A DNA stretch of 64,000 nt from Calendula officinalis (lineage: Eukaryota; Streptophyta; Magnoliopsida; Asterales; Asteraceae), in assembly GCA_963853835.1 (NCBI GenBank), contig OY970822.1, positions 88,579,135 to 88,643,134 on the forward strand. Direction: 5' to 3'. Positions 1 through 11,077 of the stretch are shown here, in pieces (position 1 is the stretch's first letter; every line of letters begins with the position of its first letter). Position numbers and translations under genes: made by a program. The notes under the pieces are model-generated. The model had not been told where the DNA came from. It ran no database searches and saw only the letters and a list, made by a program, of their open reading frames with translations.

Positions 1-1166
1 TCACTGGAATTTGACTCGTTTTCAATACTTGTTAGTTCTTCTTCTTCTTCTTCCTCTTCGTGGGGCCCGCAAACAGTTGGGACTTGAATTTGTTGACAGT
101 TATTTTCTTTTTCTTTTTCCTTATTTTTAATTCTTTCTTTCCTGCGAAGTTTTTTTTCTTTTTCTTTCACTCTTCTTCGCTCCTTTCGTTCTTCTTCATC
201 GCGTTTTTCCTTCTCTTCTTCTTCAAGGAGTTTAAACTAAAATAACCACCAATATTATGATTATAAAAGTAATTTAAGTTTTTGAATTTAATTAATTTTT
301 AAGTGTTTAAAACTTATAAAATACTATTGCAATGACTATGATAACGATAACAATTAAAGTTTTTAATATAGTGATGTTGGAGGTTGTATGCATAAAAATA
401 TTATATTTCTGGCGACTTTCAACCCGTTACCTTTTAGCCAATTTTTTTTTAAATTATAAATAACTAATGTGACAAATATGACAAGAATAACAATAATATG
501 TTTTTAATATGATGATTTTGGAGGCTGTATGCATTAAAAATATATTTTTAATGACTTTTGCCCATTTGACCCATTTCACACCTATGTAAAAAGTAAAAAA
601 GAGCATTGATTACCTGTTTTTCCAAAGTAATGATATCCTTGCATGCAACAAGCACACGTTCTTCCAACAATTTTAGTGCAAGAGATACAAAAATGCTATG
701 TGCATTTTGACGGGCAGTTCCTTCTCTGAAAGCCTTTTCAACCTATTAACAATTTAATAATAAAGTTAAAATCCACATTGTATATATTAAAATTCTGTTA
801 TTTATTAAAATAAATAGATGACTTTTTATCATACCTGTTCCTTAAAAATAACAGTTGCAGCATCTAACAGAAATTCCCGAGCAAGTTCAGGACTTTTTGC
901 ATGTTTTTGAGGACGAGAACATTCTCCTTCCACTTCATTCCCATCATTATCCATCGAATCATCATCCTGAAAATAAATAAATCAATTTACATCAGTTACA
1001 ATTATGATAAAAACGTTTATAAAAATAAAAGTACCAGCAATTTCATATATATCCTTGTATAAGTTCAAAAACTCATATATATATCCCTTCAAAATTCATA
1101 CATATCCTATAGAAATCAAATATACCTAAATGAGCAATCTAATTATAATTAAGGTTTTTATAATCC

Positions 1167-1251
<85 letters not shown>

Positions 1252-4200
1252 ATTCACAAGTAGAATTTCTAATATCTACTAAATTTACATTATTTAAATG
1301 AGTTTTTACTATTCAAAAAAACAAATATGATTATTGTAAAATTTAGAAGGATATATATGCAACTTTGAACTTATACAAGGACATACATGATATTTTGCCA
1401 AATTAGTTTGTTTTTTTTTGGGTTTTGATATTAACAACCCTAAGGGCTGTCATAAGACATCCATCAGTACATCAATTTATAACCAACCCCTTAATTTTAG
1501 GAATTTTCCAGCCCCCATAAATTATTGTACAACTTTTTATACACTTAAAGACAGCCCTAAGGGTTGTCATTATCAAAATCCTTTTTTTAAAGGCAGCAGA
1601 CAATTAATTATAATTAAAATAATAAATATACCTCTTCTTCCTCAGCTTCTTCTGCATGTTCAAAAAACCTCCTAATACTTTCTCCTCTTGTAATTGTGAC
1701 AAAACCATCACCAACAACAAGTCTGCAATGTACACATTGTTGTCCATTTAAAGCATGAGCTTTTACCGACACTTCATTGCAACGACCATCTTTCTTCCAT
1801 GCTCTTAATGTGATATAACACGCGTTTAAGCCTGTGAGATCTAAACCATTTGCTTTAGCTTTTACATTTAAATTAACATTTTCAAATTCTACAATATCTG
1901 ATTTCCCTTCTGCGGTTCCAACTGCCCATTCGTAGTGGTGATATGTTCCTGCTGAGTCAGCATAGTTTTGATGCCAGTCAGCTTGGATTGTGTCTTGAGT
2001 TACCTGAAAAGAATAAAAAACTGTATCTTTAATATAAAAACTGGAAATTGTATTGTTTGCAAGTGTTGGAAGAACAGGATTATAAATAATTGTAAGAGGA
2101 TAAAAGGGTAAAAAAAAAATTGTTCAAAAAAAAGTGTCATTTCTTTAGTTTATCCAAAAATAATTGTCCATAATCCATATTCTAAATTATTAATCAAGTT
2201 TTTCATTTTACGACTAAATACACTAAAAAGAAAGTCAGAACTACATTAATTATACATTCTAGAAAGGAGAAAAACTGTCATTTAACTAACAAAAGTTGCA
2301 TGAATTATACATTTCTTGAACTGTGTGTGTTTTTGTCTACTGGATCATTATTTTGGGGGACAGAAGGAGTATTTGTTATCCCATATAAAACCATCAGGGT
2401 TTCCAAATTTTTGATTTAACCTAATCTTCCAAATTAACTGGTTTCCAGGCCATGTAAAAAAAAGTCAACATGGTCAAATTCACTGACACATCAGCTGCCA
2501 AATCATTATTTTGATGTGTAACCGAGTCATATTACCTTATATATCGACAATATTTGAAAGCTGGTTACCTTCATGATTTTCCTTTTCTAGGGCCTAAAAT
2601 AAGTTACTTACCTAAACTAGGAATTTGACGAAAGTGGTTACCTTTTTATGCAATTACTCTAATGTTTAAAGCTAAAGTAGATTATTTAAGCTGTAAATGT
2701 TGATGTTTAAATGTTAATGAATTTGTTGTTGAACAAACCTCATATTGGAAGCTTGTATCTGCCACACAAAACCAACTTGTGCAGCGAGCTTCTCTCCTCA
2801 TGCGTTTTAATTCTTTTAGCTCCTTGAACTCACGAATAACGTTCTTTCTGCAATCTCTGCAGAACCTTTTGCTATCAAATCTGTAATACAAAAAGCCAAA
2901 AGATTGTTATACAAGTAATTAGATATCAAACAAAACATTAAAAAATTAAAAAAATGTAATGAGAAATTATTAATAACTTCTACAATATTTCATGGGCATG
3001 TCTTAGTAACTTGCTCAGAAAGTTAATGGAAGGAGTATATGTACCTGTACATTAGGCGCTCCATAAAATCCTCCTCCTTCATCTTTAGAAGAGAATACTG
3101 TGTTTCTTCTCCTAATGCAGACCAAAAGTCAACCAAAGTTTCAACAGAAAGTCTTGCAGTGTGCAAGGCACATGTTTCGCGGGTCCCGTGACCCCTACCA
3201 TACCCCACCATCCCTTGACTAATCCACCCCCTACCCCCACCCCCACATGCATCAGGATACAGTAATTCACGCTCTCGTTCCCTTGCTCTTGCACTACCAA
3301 ATACCTAAATCAGAAACAAAAAAATTCAATAAAATAAACAACAAATTAACAGATGATAATGATAATAGTGACGTACATTTTGAAGCCCCTTAAGTGATTT
3401 TGAATATAAATAACAATCCAAAAGGGTTAATGTTCCATCACGAGTAGTGGTCAGACCTCCCCAAGGGTGAACAGATGGATCTTGAAGATCATCATCACAT
3501 TTGTTTGTCAAGCAAGCATTTTCAATGGTTTTAGTTTTTGAGGTTTTGCTTGCATTACAAGAAACCTGACCAACTATTATTCCATCCTGCTGCAAAGACT
3601 TCCCATACATTACAATCTGCAAAAAACCTTCTAGAAGTAATCCGTTGCATCTGGAGCAGTACATGTTTTTTCTAGCTTGTTCGAAAAGCGTTTGTTTATC
3701 AACTCTCAGGAGCTTCTGTCGAGCTTGTGGTGATAAATCACTCCAAAACTACAATAGATATAGATTTCTAATCATTAACAAGTTTCAGTTGGTTATATAT
3801 CTTAGAACAATAAGGAAATTGTTCTGTATTTGACTGAAAGACTACATAAAATAAACATTCACTAAGCTGCTTCTGTTACATGTCTAAACTATTCTATAGA
3901 AGCTTCTTCTTACTCCATGGGAATTTAAACTAATTTCACTAACAGCAGGCATCAAAACAATATGTTAGCTAATTAATCGTGAGAAGCATTATAGCAACTA
4001 TGGATCTAAGTGAACAACAAAATCATAATCTAGATTCAATATCAATAAGATCCAAATATAAACTCAAGTTGTTCTATGGAAATGCCAGATAATATTTTCA
4101 ATTGAGTAATAAAAACAACAAAATTGCATCTAAAATAACAAAACTATATCTAATTAAGAACCTTCTGGAGTTGATTGTAGCTAACATCATCTCGATGCTT

Positions 4201-4302
4201 AGACCAAAATCCACTCGACGAAACTGATGTATTTGACGACAACGAGTAAGACGTCGTCGTATCGCCGCAAGTAAATTGACAATCATACGCTAATCCTGGC
4301 AT
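1..4302 (-). CDS. Conserved plant protein of unknown function (NST1-like annotation), partial at its C-terminus
   Basis: Spliced minus-strand gene. Coding exons in transcript order are 4302-4162, 3748-3377, 3304-3045, 2880-2739, 2003-1632, 966-835, 742-614 and 236-<1. All have GT/AG borders and join in frame to about 594 codons before the window edge. The protein starts MPGLAYDCQF. It has two CxxC pairs (C78/C81 in MYCSRCNGLL and C265/C268 in FCRDCRK) that could form a split zinc site. A conserved region rich in W, Y and H follows (residues about 306-410), then an acidic stretch, then a highly charged E/K/R tail typical of a long helix. I recognise the sequence as a widely conserved plant family, often labelled 'stress response protein NST1-like' because of the charged tail; no biochemical role is established that I know of. 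Introns 5 and 6 carry MITE insertions. The start is the first ATG after a probable 5'UTR intron. Exon structure is secure; function is not. Confidence 0.85.
1033..1400. mobile_element. Inverted-repeat MITE with a long (TA)n core, in intron 5 of the NST1-like gene
   Basis: The two ends are inverted copies of each other: a segment reading CCTTGTATAAGTTCAAA near 1053 reappears in reverse complement near 1365, with further similarity outward and inward for about 60 bases. The middle is a pure (TA)n tract at 1171-1249. Target duplication was not resolved. Confidence 0.5.
1171..1249. repeat. (TA)n microsatellite, about 39 units
   Basis: An uninterrupted TA dinucleotide tract inside an intron and between two inverted repeat arms. 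It is likely length-variable between individuals. Confidence 0.95.
1420..1581. mobile_element. Small MITE with AGCCCTAAGGGCT-type ends
   Basis: The left end (GGGTTTTGATATTAACAACC) is the reverse complement, with few mismatches, of the right end (TTGTCATTATCAAAATCC). Each end also contains an internal near-palindrome built on CCCTAAGGG. It lies in intron 5 of the NST1-like gene, between the exons starting at 2003 and 966. Poly-T on both sides hides any target duplication. A related copy is at about 28163-28303. Confidence 0.6.
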
Positions 4303-4536
4303 CGCTTTTTTAACCTCTAGCACATTCCTTCATCAAATTCTCCATTTACCGAATCCAGACTCCAATTAAAAAACAAAATTTCTTCACAGATTTCTAATAG
4401 AATTGACAATCTGATCCAAAAAGTTGAAAAAATAAATAAATAAACGAATTAACAAATTATATTAGATCGTTTAATTGATTTAATATTTCGATTCAATCTG
4501 AATTATTAGAAATGATTGATTGATTGATAGGGTTAC

Positions 4537-4615
4537 CTGATGAAACTATTCCTTGGAAGGATCTGTAAGAATTTATAAAGCGAGAAAGAGGCGAATGAAG
4601 AAGGCAGGAAATTTC
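4537..4615 (-). promoter_or_regulatory. Probable 5'UTR exon of the NST1-like gene
   Basis: On the minus strand a CAG/GTAACC donor at 4537/4536 lies 235 bases upstream of the start codon, in CT-rich leader-like sequence. This suggests a non-coding first exon spliced to an acceptor near 4305-4400. The exact acceptor and transcription start cannot be fixed from sequence alone. Confidence 0.4.
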
Positions 4616-4636
4616 GATGAGATTTAGTTGTGTGCG

Positions 4637-4642
4637 TATATA
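4637..4642 (-). promoter_or_regulatory. Candidate TATA box of the NST1-like gene
   Basis: A minus-strand TATATA sits about 25-30 bases upstream of the inferred leader start and about 335 bases upstream of the start codon. The position fits a plant TATA box, but AT-rich sequence gives many chance matches. Confidence 0.3.
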
Positions 4643-4804
4643 TTGATGTGTTGTGTGTATATGTGGAGAGAGAAATGATGTGTGCCTTGAGCATGGATGC
4701 ACACTAGCAAGGAGGGATTTGTATTTTAAAGAGGTTTTTTTGCAAAAAAAAATTGCAAAAATATATAATATAAATTTTGAGAAATGGTATTGGTTCGTAC
4801 TGTT

Positions 4805-4945
4805 TGTGTCTACTCATGTGTATATCAATTTGATCATGACAAATGTCGAAATCAAAGAATGATATGATGAAAGAGAATTAATGAAATATATATGCCAAAT
4901 TTAGAAGTGCGTAATAAGATTATGAGTCGTAAGAAAAGATAGAAA
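4805..4945. repeat. Fragment of a small MITE family (AATCAAnGnATnATAT core)
   Basis: The segment with a 'dissolved' copy of ACAAATGTCGAAATCAAAG followed by a GAGAATTAATG block resembles segments at 30660-30860, 44970-45140 and 63730-63895. It is a degenerate dispersed repeat just upstream of the NST1-like gene. Confidence 0.35.
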
Positions 4946-4951
4946 GAAATA

Positions 4952-5264
4952 CTTCCTCCGATTCAAAATAAGTGATACACTTTGGATTTCACGGATTTTG
5001 AGGCAAAAATTTATAATGATGGTTAAATTAGATTAATTGTATGGTTAGTGGGAAATGGGCCCCACATTTTTTGAATAAAGTGGAGTTAATGATGTTTAAA
5101 AGTAAAAAGTAAGGGTAAAGGGGTCTTTTCACTTTGTTAAAGTAGATAGTTAGTGAGTGTGAGTTCCATAATATTTTGCCAATAAGGTAAATTTTCAAAG
5201 TGTATCACTTATTTTGATACACCCTAAAAGGGAAAGTGTATCACTTATTTTGAATCGGAGGAAG
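4952..5264. mobile_element. Stowaway-like MITE, copy A (313 bp)
   Basis: The terminal inverted repeats start CTTCCTCCGATTCAAAATAA and are flanked by TA on both sides (4950-4951 and 5265-5266), the target of Tc1/mariner Stowaway elements. There is no coding capacity. The same family occurs at 7335-7647 and, broken, at 10873-28401. The right end carries a partial extra copy of the terminal motif near 5200. Confidence 0.85.
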
Positions 5265-5266
5265 TA

Positions 5267-6193
5267 TTTTTTTTTTGTAAATATTACATATCCACAACAA
5301 TATATATATATAGTGACATTTGTTGTTTTGGAAAACTTAAAAAAACAATAAACATAATATTTAAAAACCATTGATATTTAAACATCATTTTAATAATACA
5401 AAAATAGCTAGTTAATATACTATATAACATATATGTCATTTTAATATTCAAATCTCATTTATAAAAATATAAAAATAATTATTCATATACTGTATATAAT
5501 TTCATTTGGAAAATGCTACCATTGATAAATTAATAGAAAGGTAATAGTGTGAATGCATTATATTTTTCTATTTTTTGTATTTTTATATATAAATTGATAT
5601 TTTATATACTATATTTTTGTTTTTTATACCTTAATAGAATTGTTTTTCTACATAAACTTTTGTTTTTTCAATTATTTGGAGAATTATTTAGTATCCAAGT
5701 AGCAAAATAATAACATTTACGATACATTATATTATATTTAGTTTTAGTATTGTAACATGTAACATCATTTATTATTTAATAGGAATAATGTATAGGTGGT
5801 CTAACAATTCGATTATTTTGCCTTGGCATCCACAAAAGCATAATCTCTCCCATAACATTCCCCTATGATCTATAAAAAAAAAATTCAACCAATGCAATTG
5901 ATATAGTTGTACATTTTATTTTATATGTTTGGTTTTTTTGGGCACTAGACTTTTAGAAATAACGAGAATATATGTCTCGTGCTCCGCGGCGGATTAATAT
6001 ATTATTAACTTCGTTAGGGTAACTTGGACAATTATTATATTAGATTACACTATAAGAAAGAAAAACATTAGAAGAAAAAGACACTATTTAGAAAAAAGAA
6101 AAACCAAACATTAAAAAAAACTATTTATGTACTGTTCATCCTCTGATAATTCTTATTCTAGTAACTATTTGCTAATGATTTATATCAAACTGG
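5267..6193. other. AT-rich intergenic DNA without a recognisable gene
   Basis: Mostly low-complexity A/T sequence with no credible open frame. A short GC-richer stretch near 5975 (CTCGTGCTCCGCGGCGG) resembles the ends of an old degraded repeat. Confidence 0.5.
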
Positions 6194-6201
6194 TATGAAC
6201 C

Positions 6202-7063
6202 GGATTTTTTTTCAAAAATAGGCTTGATCGGATATGTATTTTCACAAATAGGCTCGATTCTTTTTTGTTTTCAAAAATAGGCTTTCCGCCGTCCCCGAGG
6301 CCGGCTTCCAATTAAACCCGGACTCCCCGAGGCCGGCTTCCAATTAAACCCGGACTCCCCGAGGCCGGCTTCCACTTGTTTGATGTGACCACATGTTTGG
6401 ACAACTCCCCGAGGCCGGCTTTAGCTTTATGGCCTCCCCGAGGCCGGCTTTAGCTTTATGGCCTCCCAGATTAGCGGGCCACCACATGTAATGGTGGATT
6501 TTTAATTTCTCGCTTTCAAGTTATATTGTTGTTTGCTTCTCGTTCTGTGTCAATCTCTCAGGTCAATTTCGTTTCTGCAAACATGATGACCGCCATGCGC
6601 GAACACCTTCCTACTTGATCCCATTAAAAAGACTAGAACGTACAGTTGACTTTCTGCAATTAAACTTGTATTTTGTTTCTTAAGTTAAACATGTATGGTG
6701 AAGTATGCGTATAGCAGGAGAAACACTCGGTGGAATTATATAGCCGAGCGAGTGGGCTTAAAGCCGGCCTCGGGGAGGCCATAAAGCTAAAGTCGGCCTC
6801 GGGGAGGCCATAAAGCTAAAGCCGGCCTCGGGGAGGCCATAAAGCTAAAGCCGGCCTCGGGGAGGCCATAAAGCTAAAGCCGGCCTCGGGGAGTTGTCCA
6901 AACAGGTGGTCACATCAAACAAACGGAAGCCGGCCTCGGGGAGTCCGGGTTTAATTGGAAGCCGGCCTCGGGGACGGCGGAAAGCCTATTTTTGAAAACA
7001 AAAAAGAATCAAGCCTATTTGTGAAAATACATTTCCGATGAAGCCTATTTTTGAAAAAAAATC
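6202..7063. mobile_element. Foldback-type element with long GC-rich inverted arms
   Basis: The 862-bp element is flanked by an 8-bp duplication TATGAACC (6194-6201 and 7064-7071). The outer ends (GGATTTTTTTTCAAAAATAGGC and its complement) continue inward as inverted arms of about 275 and 310 bp. Inside the arms are tandem repeats: two about 32-bp units and two about 29-bp units on the left built on CCCCGAGGCCGGC, and four to five 29-bp units on the right in inverse orientation. The unpaired centre (about 6480-6755) has no clear frame. An 8-bp duplication fits hAT; the arm structure resembles foldback elements. No transposase is present. Confidence 0.8.
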
Positions 7064-7334
7064 TATGAACCAATGCAATTGATTGAATATAATAAACAAA
7101 AATAGAAAAGATAAAAATTGATTGACGTTGGAAAGGTCAATTGTTTTACGATTTACTTTTGAAAGGTAAACCTACTTTTCAAGTTATCAAAACCACTTTA
7201 TAATACTAATCATAATGAATTTAGAAAACATAAAACTTATTTATAGATTTCTGTATAAAATGTATTTTTAATAAAACACTAGTTCTATTTATACATATTT
7301 ATATAAAATAAAAGTTGTTTACTAAATAAATATA

Positions 7335-7647
7335 CTTCCTCCGATTCAAAATAAGTGATACACTTTCCTTTTTGGGGTGATTCAAAATAAGTGATACACT
7401 TTGAAAAGTTTCCTTATTTGGCAAATAAAATGGGACCCACACCCACTAACTATTCACTTTAACAAAGTGAAATGACCCCTTTACCCTTACTTTTTACTTT
7501 TAAACATCATTAACCTTACTTTATTCAAAAGGTGTGGGACTCATTCCCCACTAACCATCCAATTAATCTAATTTAACCATCATTATAATCTTTTGCCTCA
7601 AAAATCGTGAAACCCCAAGTGTATCACTTATTTTGAATCGGAGGAAG
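7335..7647. mobile_element. Stowaway-like MITE, copy B (313 bp, inverse orientation to copy A)
   Basis: Same terminal repeats and length as the copy at 4952-5264, with TA on both flanks (7333-7334 and 7648-7649). It reads in the opposite direction internally. It is non-coding. Confidence 0.85.
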
Positions 7648-7649
7648 TA

Positions 7650-8120
7650 TTAGAATTATAAGGCTGTATTCACGGAAGTCTTTCGCTTTATGAGGTCTCA
7701 AGAAACAAATCTTAATTATTAATTAATTATAAGTAATGGTCAGGATTAATCACATATTTTATACATGGAGGGTAATTTGGTCATTTAAAAAAATTTATTT
7801 TTTATTTTTTTATTTTAGAGTTATTATTATTACAAGGGTTAATATACCCGGCTTCGCCCGGGTTGAAATTTTTATCTTTTATAAACGGTAATTTACTTTT
7901 AGACTTTATAAATGATATTTTTCATAATTATAAGTTAACATGCATATATTCTTCTGTGTAATATCAAAATACTTGATTATATATAGTTTTATTTGATAAT
8001 TAATGAAGCACTATAATATTCATCTTCGTTCTACTTACTTTTTAAAGACAACATCTAGTAGTTATAACATATCATGTCTATATTTTTTTTGTTATTGATC
8101 GAGTTGTTATATATGGGTTT
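7650..8120. other. AT-rich intergenic DNA with a CCCGGCTTCGCCCGGG remnant
   Basis: No gene is seen. Near 7848 a short GC palindrome (ACCCGGCTTCGCCCGGGT) stands out from AT-rich surroundings; such words often mark degraded plant repeat ends. Confidence 0.4.
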
Positions 8121-8130
8121 ATTTGCTTTA

Positions 8131-8349
8131 GAAGTGAGATTGAGTGATGACTCAAATTTTGGTGAGGACTGCGAGGACAATTATCAACCAATCATTTTTA
8201 AAAATTAGGATCATTTTCATAATTTAGGATCATTGTCATCCTCATAAAGATCCTGAAATTCTGACAATGATCCATTTTTAAAAAATAATTGGTTGAGAAT
8301 TATCCACGCAGTCCTCACCAATTTTTGAGACCTCACCGAATCCTAACCC
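8131..8349. mobile_element. MULE-type MITE, 219 bp
   Basis: Inverted ends share GGTGAGGACTGCG and flanking sequence across most of the element, giving a hairpin. It is flanked by a 10-bp direct repeat ATTTGCTTTA (8121-8130 and 8350-8359), matching the 9-11 bp duplications of Mutator-like elements. It is non-coding. Confidence 0.75.
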
Positions 8350-8359
8350 ATTTGCTTTA

Positions 8360-9590
8360 AATATATTTAAGTGTATAATGTATACTTTACAACATTACAA
8401 AATGGCTGTGATTATAAAATAACAAAAAAAATATAGTGAATAAAAAATGTGATGAGTTTCTAAATAGAATTATAGTATCAAAGTTAATTTAAATAACTAT
8501 AAAAATGTATTAGAATAAGTACGGTGAGTGTAAACTGTAACCCACAGTCCCCACATGCACGAGCATGTTTTTGTATACCCCGTTTCTGAAAACGCCATTT
8601 TATAAATCTGTAATTAACAGTGTTCTTTATATGAGAACTAGCTTATAACCTGTGATAAATCACGGTTGACTAATAAAATAATTTATAATGTTTTCATAAT
8701 ATTTTCCTTTTTTTTAAAATGGTTTACAAATTAAGCAACATAGTAACATACAAAAACTCTCTTTTGCTATCAATGTGTATATACGGCAATAGAACACATG
8801 ACAGAACTTGAAGAATAGATTACAACTCATCTCAACTTCCACCCGTTACACAAACCCGCTTAATTTTACACTTTTAGTATACATGACAGAACTTGAATTA
8901 ATAGAAGTGTACCATCCTGTCACTAAAATTCCCTAATAAATTAATAAATTCCCATTTTTCCACCAAATAATAATAAAAAGTATTAATAATAAATAACCTT
9001 GCCAAAACATTCTTCAATCACACATAAGGTAAATACATGCAAGGATTCCTAAATTAACCGGATTAACTATTCGAAGGTCCATTAAATTATGTTACTTTAG
9101 TTTTATGGTTTTATACACATACATAAAATTGCAAAAAACTTACATACCACATGCACGATTCCATGGGCCGCACAACATTTGATAACTACAGGAATTTGAC
9201 CACATTAATAACCAAGGGCTCCTTTCATCATGTAGTATGGCAATAATGAAAACATAAATTACTGGTATTAACATAATCAAATATGGCAACAAAATCGCTT
9301 AAATATTGCAAAATGTAGCTGTAATTGTCTACGTAAAGATACATAATAATGATTACCTTATATATAAATATGCATTGAATTCGATTTGCAGGCTAATGTT
9401 ACATGTGATGAGTTGGCAGCTTAGTCGCCTTGATTTATGACGTCATTATGACGTGGAAAGAGTGACGTGGCGAGATTTCAAAAACGATTTCTTTTATTAT
9501 ATATAAAGATTGTATTTATATGTTAATTATTATAATTATTATTATATTATTATTTTTTATTATTTAAAAAAAATATTATTTTTCATTGAT
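8360..9590. other. AT-rich intergenic DNA without a recognisable gene
   Basis: No credible open frame or splice-compatible coding sequence is visible on either strand. A patch near 8635 resembles the start of a dispersed repeat (CTAGCTTATAACCTGTGATA). Confidence 0.45.
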
Positions 9591-9597
9591 AACACAT

Positions 9598-9765
9598 AAT
9601 GTGATTGTATATTGAATCACATGTGATTGCATATTGAATCGCATGTAATTGTGTACTGAATCACATGTGATTGTACTAAAATATCAAATGTGATTAAATA
9701 CACAATCACATTTGATTTTACACTAAAATCATATTTGATTAAGTACTACACGTAATTATCAAATA
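9598..9765. repeat. Degenerate minisatellite, unit about 22-23 bp, with CACATGTGATT palindromes
   Basis: At least five tandem units carry TGTGATTGTATATTGAATCA with drift. The joint CACATGTG is palindromic, so the block can pair with itself. It lies between TA-rich tracts. Confidence 0.7.
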
Positions 9766-9909
9766 AATATTATTTTTTAAAGAAAAATAATAATAATACA
9801 AAAAAAATAAAAAAATAAAAAAAAATTAATTACCAAACGAACAGATGAACCCTCCATATATAAAATATGTGATTAATCTTGACAATTATATCTTATTGAT
9901 AAATTATTA

Positions 9910-10265
9910 AAACTAGCAGGGTACCCGCGCAATGCGGCGGCGGGTACCCGTAACTATATTTTGAAGTGACGACAGTACCGGTGGTGGTGACAATAGCGAT
10001 GGTGATGAGTGGTGGTGCGTAGTGATGGTAGGTGCTGACATTAGTGATGGTAGAATCAGATCCGAAATTGGCTTTTTTTGTGAAAGTAAATATGGGCCTT
10101 TTAATAGAGAGATGATGGTTGAGTTCTAGTGACGTTTAAGCTTATATATATTAGTATCTGGAATAAATCAAAATAATCAAGTAGTTGAAATGATTAACAC
10201 ACAGTGACTACTTAGGAGAGGTCTTGTGTTCGAATCTTGTAAGCAACACTTTATTTTTTTAGTTA
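9910..10265 (+). repeat. Dispersed repeat beginning CTAGCAGGGTACCCGCGCAA, copy 1
   Basis: Starts with a GC-rich signature around CCCGCGCAATGCGGCGG, then a GGTGGTGAC-rich stretch. It ends with a tRNA-like segment that includes a pol III B-box-like GTGTTCGAATC (near 10226). A second copy with the same order is at 62943-63360. It could be a Helitron-like or SINE-derived composite; the class is unresolved. Confidence 0.5.
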
Positions 10266-10619
10266 AATAACTTACTAAAAGTGGAAATCTCCTTAAACTT
10301 AAAATTAAGGAGCTCCTTAAACTTACTAAAAGAGGTAGACCTAAATGCATTAGTAAGTAGTAGCATTTGGTATGGTCAAAAGTTGCTTGAAATAATAAAT
10401 TAAACGGAAATAAGGTTGTTATCCCAAAATGCGTTGATTTACAGCCGCTATTAAGTGTGTAATTAATAGTCAATTGTTGCTAGAAATAAATAATTAAACG
10501 AAAATGTGGATTTTGGTAAGAGTTGATGATGTACAACGTCGTATATTTAATGTTATTGGGTAAAATGGTTTTCGAATAACAGACTTTTGTTATTAAGTGT
10601 GGGTGGTGTTACAAAAGTG

Positions 10620-10700
10620 TAATGTATAGCAAGTGGTTAACACATAGTGATAAGTTAGGAGAGGTTTTGGGTTCGAATCTTATTACCAGCGATTTTTTTT
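10620..10700 (+). repeat. tRNA-like (SINE-like) fragment
   Basis: GTGGTTAACACATAGTGA followed by GGGTTCGAATCTT resembles A-box and B-box spacing of a tRNA-derived promoter and matches the tail segments at 10195-10250 and 63298-63350. It lacks a tRNA fold or CCA-end context, so it is read as repeat, not tRNA. Confidence 0.45.
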
Positions 10701-11077
10701 AAGATAGAGAACTAACTAACAAAAGTGGAAAGGTCCTTAAAATCAAGTTTAAGGAGCTCCTTAAACTTGCCTAATGGGGTAGGCCTAAATGCTTTATATA
10801 GTAGTAAGATTTATTCCTTAAAACTATGTAAAAATAATATATCTCCTTAAATTTTTATCAAGAAGTATAATACTTCCTCCGATTAAAAATTAGTGATACA
10901 CTTTTCTTATATGGGTGATTCAAAATAAGTAATAAAGTTTAAAAATTACCTTATTTGGCAAAAAATAATAGGACACACACCTACTAACTATATATTTTAA
11001 CAAAGTGAAATGACTCATTTATCCTTACTTTTTACTTTTAGACATCATTAACATCACTTTATTCAAAAGGTGTGGGA

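Noticed and set aside
60..245. Phe-rich plus-strand frame
   Set aside because: It is the complement of the Lys/Glu-rich last visible exon of the NST1-like gene.
6285..6470. Regularly spaced GC-rich repeats resembling a CRISPR array
   Set aside because: Units are directly adjacent without unique spacers and reappear inverted in the other arm of a transposon in a plant genome.
10195..10250. Possible tRNA gene (B-box GTTCGAATC)
   Set aside because: No cloverleaf or anticodon arm could be formed; the same word recurs in dispersed repeats.
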